Source: Bacteroidota bacterium (GTDB taxonomy: Bacteria; Bacteroidota; Ignavibacteria; SZUA-365). From it: a stretch of 47,312 bases of DNA. The DNA lies in contig JAEYUG010000028.1 in the NCBI GenBank assembly GCA_023432805.1, positions 1 to 47,312 of the forward strand, given 5' to 3'. The notes below the pieces were generated by a model that was not told the DNA's origin, searched no databases, and was given only the letters and a program-made list of their open reading frames with translations. Made by a program: the position numbers and the translations under genes. The first letter of the stretch is position 1. Each line of letters starts with the position of its first letter. Shown one piece after another: positions 43,362 to 47,312 of the stretch.

Positions 43362-44582
43362 GTGCGCGTTCTCGTCGCACCGGATTCGTTCAAGGGATCT
43401 CTCTCTGCACAGCGCGTCGCCGGCATCATCGGCGACGCGCTTCGTGCTTCGGATCCCGCCTGCACCGTCACGCTGCTTCCGCTGGGGGATGGCGGCGAGG
43501 GAACGACCGCGGCCGTGCGCGATGCGCTGCGTGCGGCGAACGCATCCCTCTGCATCAATCACTCGCCCGCGCTCGATGCGCGCGCGCGGCCCGTCACGGC
43601 GGAGTGGATCCGCCTGCCCGACGGCACCGCCCTCACTGATGCGGCCGCATGCATCGGACTCGCGCAGCTCGCTGCCGGCGAGCGCGATGCGCGGCGTGCG
43701 ACGAGTGCGGGACTCGGCCTCCTCGTACGCCGCATCTGCGCCGAGCTTCCGACACGCGTCGTGATCGGTCTCGGCGGCACGGCCACGGTCGACGGCGGCA
43801 TCGGATTCGTGCGCGCGATGGGATGGCGCCTCGTCGATGCCGCCGGCCGCGATGTCACCGGCGACGATGTGGTGGATGTGGTGGAGAGGGTGGTCCGCAT
43901 CGAGCCGCCGCGGGATTGGCCCGCCCAGTGGCACCGCATACCCTTCACGGCATGGTCCGACGTTGCCGCACCCCTCTGCGGAAGCCGCGGTGCCGCGCGG
44001 CAGTTCGGTCCGCAGAAAGGCGCCGCGCCCGCGGATGTCGAGGCGCTCGAGCGTGCGCTTGCGCGCTTCGCCGACCTCGTACGCCGCGACGTGCGCGATG
44101 TGGATCCCGACGCGCCGGGCATGGGTGCCGCGGGCGGACTCGGATTCGCGCTGCGCGCATTCATGAATGCCGAGGTAGTATCCGGTGCGGACGGCGTGCT
44201 CGACCTGGTCGCGTTCGACGCGCGCGTGCGCGAAGCCGATCTCGTGATGACAGGGGAGGGGAGGCTCGATACGCAGACCCGCGAGGGCAAGCTCGTGGCC
44301 GTGGTTGCGCGGCGCGCCCGAGCGGCGGGCGTACCCGTGGTCGCGGTGGTGGGACGCCTCGCCGGCGACGCCCGCGAACTCTGCGATGCCCTCGCGCTCG
44401 ACGACATCATCGTCGCCGCGGGCGACGACATCAACGACCCCACTGCCATCCTCCACGCCCCCGGCCTCCTCGAACAAGCAATCGAAAACTGGAAAGGTCG
44501 GTGGACGTCCTCGTCCACTTCAAAGGTCGGTGGACGTCCTCGTCCACCGACCCATCCCCAAAATCCGTACATTTGTGGCTGA
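43362..44582 (+). CDS. Glycerate 2-kinase (GarK/GlxK family) with repeat-derived C-terminal tail
   Basis: 406 residues, starting with GTG one base after eno. Family motifs: MRVLVAPDSFKGSLSAQRVA, LPLGDGGEGTTAAV, VIGLGGTATVDGGIGFVRAM, GMGAAGGLGFALRAF, DLVMTGEGRLDTQTREGKL and VVAVVGRLAGDA. It phosphorylates glycerate to 2-phosphoglycerate, the substrate of the adjacent enolase. The normal chain would end near EQAIENW (residue 377). After it come about 29 residues (KGRWTSSSTSKVGGRPRPP and more) encoded by two copies of a palindromic repeat and by the promoter region of the next gene; the stop falls at 44580. The tail is thus insertion-derived. Confidence 0.92.
   Translation: MRVLVAPDSFKGSLSAQRVAGIIGDALRASDPACTVTLLPLGDGGEGTTAAVRDALRAANASLCINHSPALDARARPVTAEWIRLPDGTALTDAAACIGLAQLAAGERDARRATSAGLGLLVRRICAELPTRVVIGLGGTATVDGGIGFVRAMGWRLVDAAGRDVTGDDVVDVVERVVRIEPPRDWPAQWHRIPFTAWSDVAAPLCGSRGAARQFGPQKGAAPADVEALERALARFADLVRRDVRDVDPDAPGMGAAGGLGFALRAFMNAEVVSGADGVLDLVAFDARVREADLVMTGEGRLDTQTREGKLVAVVARRARAAGVPVVAVVGRLAGDARELCDALALDDIIVAAGDDINDPTAILHAPGLLEQAIENWKGRWTSSSTSKVGGRPRPPTHPQNPYICG
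44493..44552. repeat. Two tandem copies of a palindromic repeat in the glycerate kinase 3' end
   Basis: A 26-base unit recurs with a 29-base period (44493-44518 and 44522-44547). The right copy forms a perfect 12-bp hairpin (44525-44536 with 44541-44552, TCCT loop). The core GGTGGACGTCCTCGTCCACC recurs with one change in the gene at 46035. The right hairpin may double as a terminator. Confidence 0.85.
44568..44575 (+). promoter_or_regulatory. TAnnTTTG promoter element of the second phosphohexomutase
   Basis: TACATTTG, an exact match, lies 47 bases before the ATG at 44623 and inside the last codons of the glycerate kinase reading frame. Confidence 0.5.
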
Positions 44583-44622
44583 TGAACATCCCACACCCCC
44601 ATATCCACAACACGAGACCTGC

Positions 44623-46020
44623 ATGACCCCGATCACGTTCGGCACGGACGGCTGGCGCGGCATCATCGCCGCCGACTACACCTTCGACAACGTCGCCCGC
44701 GTGGCACTCGCCTTCGCGAAGCACTACCGCAAGCACCCGAAGATCGCCAACGGCGTCGTCGTCGGTGGCGACGGACGCTTCGGCTCGCAGGATTTCGCCG
44801 AAACCGCCGCACGCGTCATCGCCAGCCAGGGCATCCGGGTCTGGCTCTGCGACCGCGTCGTCTCCACACCCATGGTCTCGCTTGGCATCATCAGCAAAAA
44901 GGCCGCCGCCGGCGTCATGATCACCGCCAGCCACAATCCCCCGGGATGGAACGGCTTCAAGATCAAGGGCGACTTCGGCGGCTCCGCGCTGATGAAGGAT
45001 ATCAAGAAGGTCGAGGCAATCCTCGCCGACTACGTCACCAAGGGCACCCTGCCGAAGATGCGCGCCCTCGATGACCTGAAGAAAGAGGGACTCATCCGCA
45101 CCATCGACGTGCACACCCTCTACGACAAGGACATCCGCAAGAAGATCGACTTCAAGAAGATCGAAGCCTCCGGCATGCGCATCGCCTACGACGTCATGTA
45201 CGGCGCGGCCGCCGGCGTCATGGGTCGCCTCCTCCCCTCGGTGCGCACCCTGCATGACGAGCACAATCCCGGCTTCAAGGGCATCGCCCCCGAGCCCCTC
45301 TCGCAGAACCTCCAGGAGTTCATCGCCCTCATCAAGCGTGATGGCTACGACCTCGGCATGGTCACCGATGGAGACGCCGACCGTCTCGGCGCCGTCGACG
45401 AAAACGGCACCTTCGTCAGCACCCAGCTCATCATCCCGATCCTGCTCAAGTACCTGGTCGAGCACCGCAGGCAGACCGGCTGCGTCGTCGCCACCGTCTC
45501 GGTCTCCGACCTCGTCACCCGCATGTGCGAGAAGTACGGCCTGAAGCTCTACCGCCGTCCCGTCGGCTTCAAGTACGTCACCGAAATCATGATCACCGAG
45601 AAAGTGCTCATCGGCGGCGAGGAGAGCGGCGGCGTCGGCACCAGCCTCCACATCCCCGAGCGCGACGGCATCTTCAACAACCTCCTGCTCGCCGAATACC
45701 TCGCCACCCGCACGATGACCCTCGGCCAGGCCGTCGAGGAGATCTATCAGGAGTTCGGCCGCGTCCACTACGACCGCGTCGACTTCCGCACCACCGACGA
45801 GGACAAGAAGCGCATCCTCGCCGCGTGCACCAAGGGACTCGCGAAAATCGGCGGTTACCCCGTCATCGAGACAGACACGATGGATGGATTCAAGTTCCGC
45901 ATTGACGGGGGATGGCTCCTGGTGCGTGCCTCCGGCACGGAACCCATCCTGCGCTTCTACGCCGAGGCCGACACCGAGGCCAAGGTGCGGAAGCTTCTCA
46001 AGGCGGCAGTCACGCTCTGA
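44623..46020 (+). CDS. Phosphoglucomutase/phosphomannomutase family protein
   Basis: 465 residues. Active-site loops: FGTDGWRGIIAADYT at the N-terminus, phosphoserine loop MITASHNPPGWNGFKIKG, metal loop VTDGDADRLGAVDENG, sugar loop GGEESGGVGTSLHIPERDG and phosphate loop VRASGTEPILRFYAEA. The GEESGG and IPERDG stretch resembles alpha-phosphoglucomutase-type members acting on Glc-1-P/Glc-6-P, but Man is possible. It sits after glycerate kinase with its own promoter element. The codon choice is strongly C/G-ending, as in enolase, suggesting high expression. Confidence 0.93.
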   Translation: MTPITFGTDGWRGIIAADYTFDNVARVALAFAKHYRKHPKIANGVVVGGDGRFGSQDFAETAARVIASQGIRVWLCDRVVSTPMVSLGIISKKAAAGVMITASHNPPGWNGFKIKGDFGGSALMKDIKKVEAILADYVTKGTLPKMRALDDLKKEGLIRTIDVHTLYDKDIRKKIDFKKIEASGMRIAYDVMYGAAAGVMGRLLPSVRTLHDEHNPGFKGIAPEPLSQNLQEFIALIKRDGYDLGMVTDGDADRLGAVDENGTFVSTQLIIPILLKYLVEHRRQTGCVVATVSVSDLVTRMCEKYGLKLYRRPVGFKYVTEIMITEKVLIGGEESGGVGTSLHIPERDGIFNNLLLAEYLATRTMTLGQAVEEIYQEFGRVHYDRVDFRTTDEDKKRILAACTKGLAKIGGYPVIETDTMDGFKFRIDGGWLLVRASGTEPILRFYAEADTEAKVRKLLKAAVTL

Positions 46021-46034
46021 GGCGCGGTGCACTG

Positions 46035-47150
46035 ATGGCGTGCCGGTGGATTCCCCTCGCGCTCTGCGCGCTCCTGCTGCTTCCCCCGGCCGCCGCGGCA
46101 CAGCACGTCCTCACCGCAACAGAAGTTGCTGCAGACACAACAGTCGCTGGAGTGGTGGGAGAACCGGACGGTGGACGTCCCCGTCCACCCAACACCCACC
46201 CCAGTTCCGCAATAGCCCCGCTCGACACAACAGTCGTTGGTGCGGTGGGAGAACCGGACGGTGGACGTCCCCGTCCACCCTACCCCCCCCGAACCCTCGT
46301 TTTTTCCAGCGATTCCGACTACGTCCACGGTCCCACCATCGGCGGCGTCAACACCACCCGTGCGTGGATCGTCGGCGGCATCATGGGTGCCTCGAACGTC
46401 GGCATCATGTACTACTACTACACGACGTTCTACACCCCGCGTGAATCCGAGCGATCGAAGTGGCACACCTTCAACGACTGGTACAATGCGGATCTGAACG
46501 TCGACAAGCTCGGGCATGTCTGGGGAGCGCAGGCCTACACCAACACCCTCTACCACATCTTCCGCTGGGCCAACCTCGGCACCACCTCGTCGATGCTCTG
46601 GTCGAGTTCGCTCGCCTGGCTCTACCAGCTCGAGATGGAGATGACCGATGCGTACTACAAGCGCTGGGGATTCTCGTGGTGGGATGTCGGGGCCAATACG
46701 GTGGGATCGGTCTGGCCGAATCTGCAGCGCGCCGTGCCCGCGCTGCAGTCGGTGAACCTCAAGATGAGCTACCGCCCCTCACGGCTCATCACCGAGAAGT
46801 GGGTCGACTACGTGCTGAAGGATTACGACGGCTTCACCTACTGGCTCGCGTTCTCGGTCGAGGATTTCCTGCCGCGGGCGCTCAAGCCCTACTGGCCCGA
46901 CTGGCTCGGCATCGCCGTCGGTTACGGGGCGGCCAACACCGTCATTGCGCGCAACACCTACAATTCGAACGCGCAGAACAAGGGACTCGGTGATCAGGAA
47001 TGGTACATCGCCCTCGACTACGACCTGCGCAAACTCCCTGGTGACACGCCCTTCCTCCGCTTCCTGAAAGAGGAGCTCAATCTCATCCATTGGCCCAGTC
47101 CTGCCATCCGGATCTCCCCCGGCATGATCTGGTACGGATTATACTTCTAG
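46035..47150 (+). CDS. DUF2279-type secreted/membrane protein with duplicated repeat near the N-terminus
   Basis: 371 residues from the ATG at 46035. Signal peptide (LALCALLLLPPAAAAQ), then a low-complexity region at about 34-82 made by two copies of a 57-base unit, both coding for VGEPDGGRPRPP. The conserved part begins near residue 95: a hydrophobic span (AWIVGGIMGASNVGIMYYY), NVDKLGHVWGAQAYTNTLY (the DK..H motif of DUF2279), LGTTSSMLWSSSLAWLYQLE, and DVGANTVGSVWPNLQ. Function is not known; members are predicted periplasmic or outer-membrane-associated. It starts 14 bases after the mutase stop and is probably co-transcribed. Confidence 0.8.
   Translation: MACRWIPLALCALLLLPPAAAAQHVLTATEVAADTTVAGVVGEPDGGRPRPPNTHPSSAIAPLDTTVVGAVGEPDGGRPRPPYPPRTLVFSSDSDYVHGPTIGGVNTTRAWIVGGIMGASNVGIMYYYYTTFYTPRESERSKWHTFNDWYNADLNVDKLGHVWGAQAYTNTLYHIFRWANLGTTSSMLWSSSLAWLYQLEMEMTDAYYKRWGFSWWDVGANTVGSVWPNLQRAVPALQSVNLKMSYRPSRLITEKWVDYVLKDYDGFTYWLAFSVEDFLPRALKPYWPDWLGIAVGYGAANTVIARNTYNSNAQNKGLGDQEWYIALDYDLRKLPGDTPFLRFLKEELNLIHWPSPAIRISPGMIWYGLYF
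46134..46280. repeat. In-frame duplicated 57-bp repeat containing a palindrome
   Basis: Copies at 46134-46190 and 46224-46280 differ at only 3 of 57 bases and are 90 bases apart, which preserves the frame. Each ends in the hairpin GGTGGACG-TCCC-CGTCCACC (46170-46189 and 46260-46279), the same core as at 44493-44552. Confidence 0.9.
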
Positions 47151-47174
47151 ACTGGAGGGCGTCCATCCCCCCAC

Positions 47175-47312
47175 CTACCTTCCCAGCAGCAACCTCACAA
47201 ACAACACCCGCGTCACCCTCGACTCGGGAATCCGATCCAGTCCCATACACACCAGCGCGATCACGCCGATCACCCCCAGATTCGCGAGCACTCCCACCGA
47301 TCGCCCCTGGCC
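47175..47312 (-). CDS. C-terminal fragment of an unrecognised membrane protein
   Basis: On the minus strand the frame is open from the window edge to a TAG at 47175-47177, giving 45 residues: a hydrophobic span (VGVLANLGVIGVIALVCMGL) then a basic amphipathic end (RVTRVLFVRLLLGR). It would be convergent with the DUF2279 gene, 24 bases away. It is too short to name; it may be chance. Confidence 0.45.
   Translation of the reverse strand, partial: GQGRSVGVLANLGVIGVIALVCMGLDRIPESRVTRVLFVRLLLGR

Noticed and set aside
46134..46280. Possible two-unit CRISPR-like array
   Set aside because: Only two copies, inside an open frame, with a 33-base non-spacer gap and no cas genes; better explained as an intragenic duplication.

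Overview
The window is high-GC DNA from a member of the Bacteroidota superphylum, most likely on the Chlorobi/Ignavibacteria/Kapabacteria side; genus cannot be read from it. The evidence is: type IX secretion (T9SS) style C-terminal tails of the PNPFNP kind on secreted proteins, a PorV-type outer-membrane protein, a SusC-like TonB receptor, SBBP-repeat surface proteins, and upstream motifs of the Bacteroidota type (TTG, about 20 bases, then TAnnTTTG). No rRNA, tRNA, CRISPR array, insertion sequence or phage gene was seen. No stretch without a gene exceeds about 235 bases.

Left part (1-11692, all minus strand): a probable glycan (starch/maltodextrin-like) operon. It runs LacI regulator, TonB-dependent receptor, 1256-residue secreted protein, PorV-like protein, secreted protein with carbohydrate-binding-like modules and a T9SS tail, then the start of a CBM48-bearing amylase-like enzyme cut by the window edge. 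A sigma70-like promoter with an overlapping LacI-type operator lies just before the regulator. No SusD is present.

Middle left (11845-17753): a DUF72 protein and a family 9 glycosyltransferase diverge from one promoter region. A strong convergent terminator and a 19-base tandem duplication follow, then iorBA (arylpyruvate:ferredoxin oxidoreductase, with an alpha subunit lacking the usual ferredoxin tail) and a major-facilitator transporter.

Middle (17947-26622): a tight five-gene operon joins a receiver/PP2C phosphatase, a substrate-binding lipoprotein, a STAS protein with a large unrecognised C-terminal domain, an ABC permease and an ABC ATPase. This looks like partner-switching logic attached to an importer. 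Next come PhoB-, PhoR- and PhoU-like genes without pst genes.

Middle right (26715-40185): an EamA transporter, an unrecognised membrane protein with three winged-helix-like modules, an acyl-CoA dehydrogenase with a tiny HicB-like gene, then a minus-strand operon trkH-trkA-PAS stub-giant SBBP/Ig-like surface protein.

Right part (40322-47312, plus strand): phosphohexomutase, a solitary EutN/CcmL shell-type protein, enolase, glycerate kinase, a second phosphohexomutase and a DUF2279 protein: central sugar phosphate metabolism. A palindromic repeat has entered the coding ends of two of these genes. A minus-strand gene fragment closes the window.
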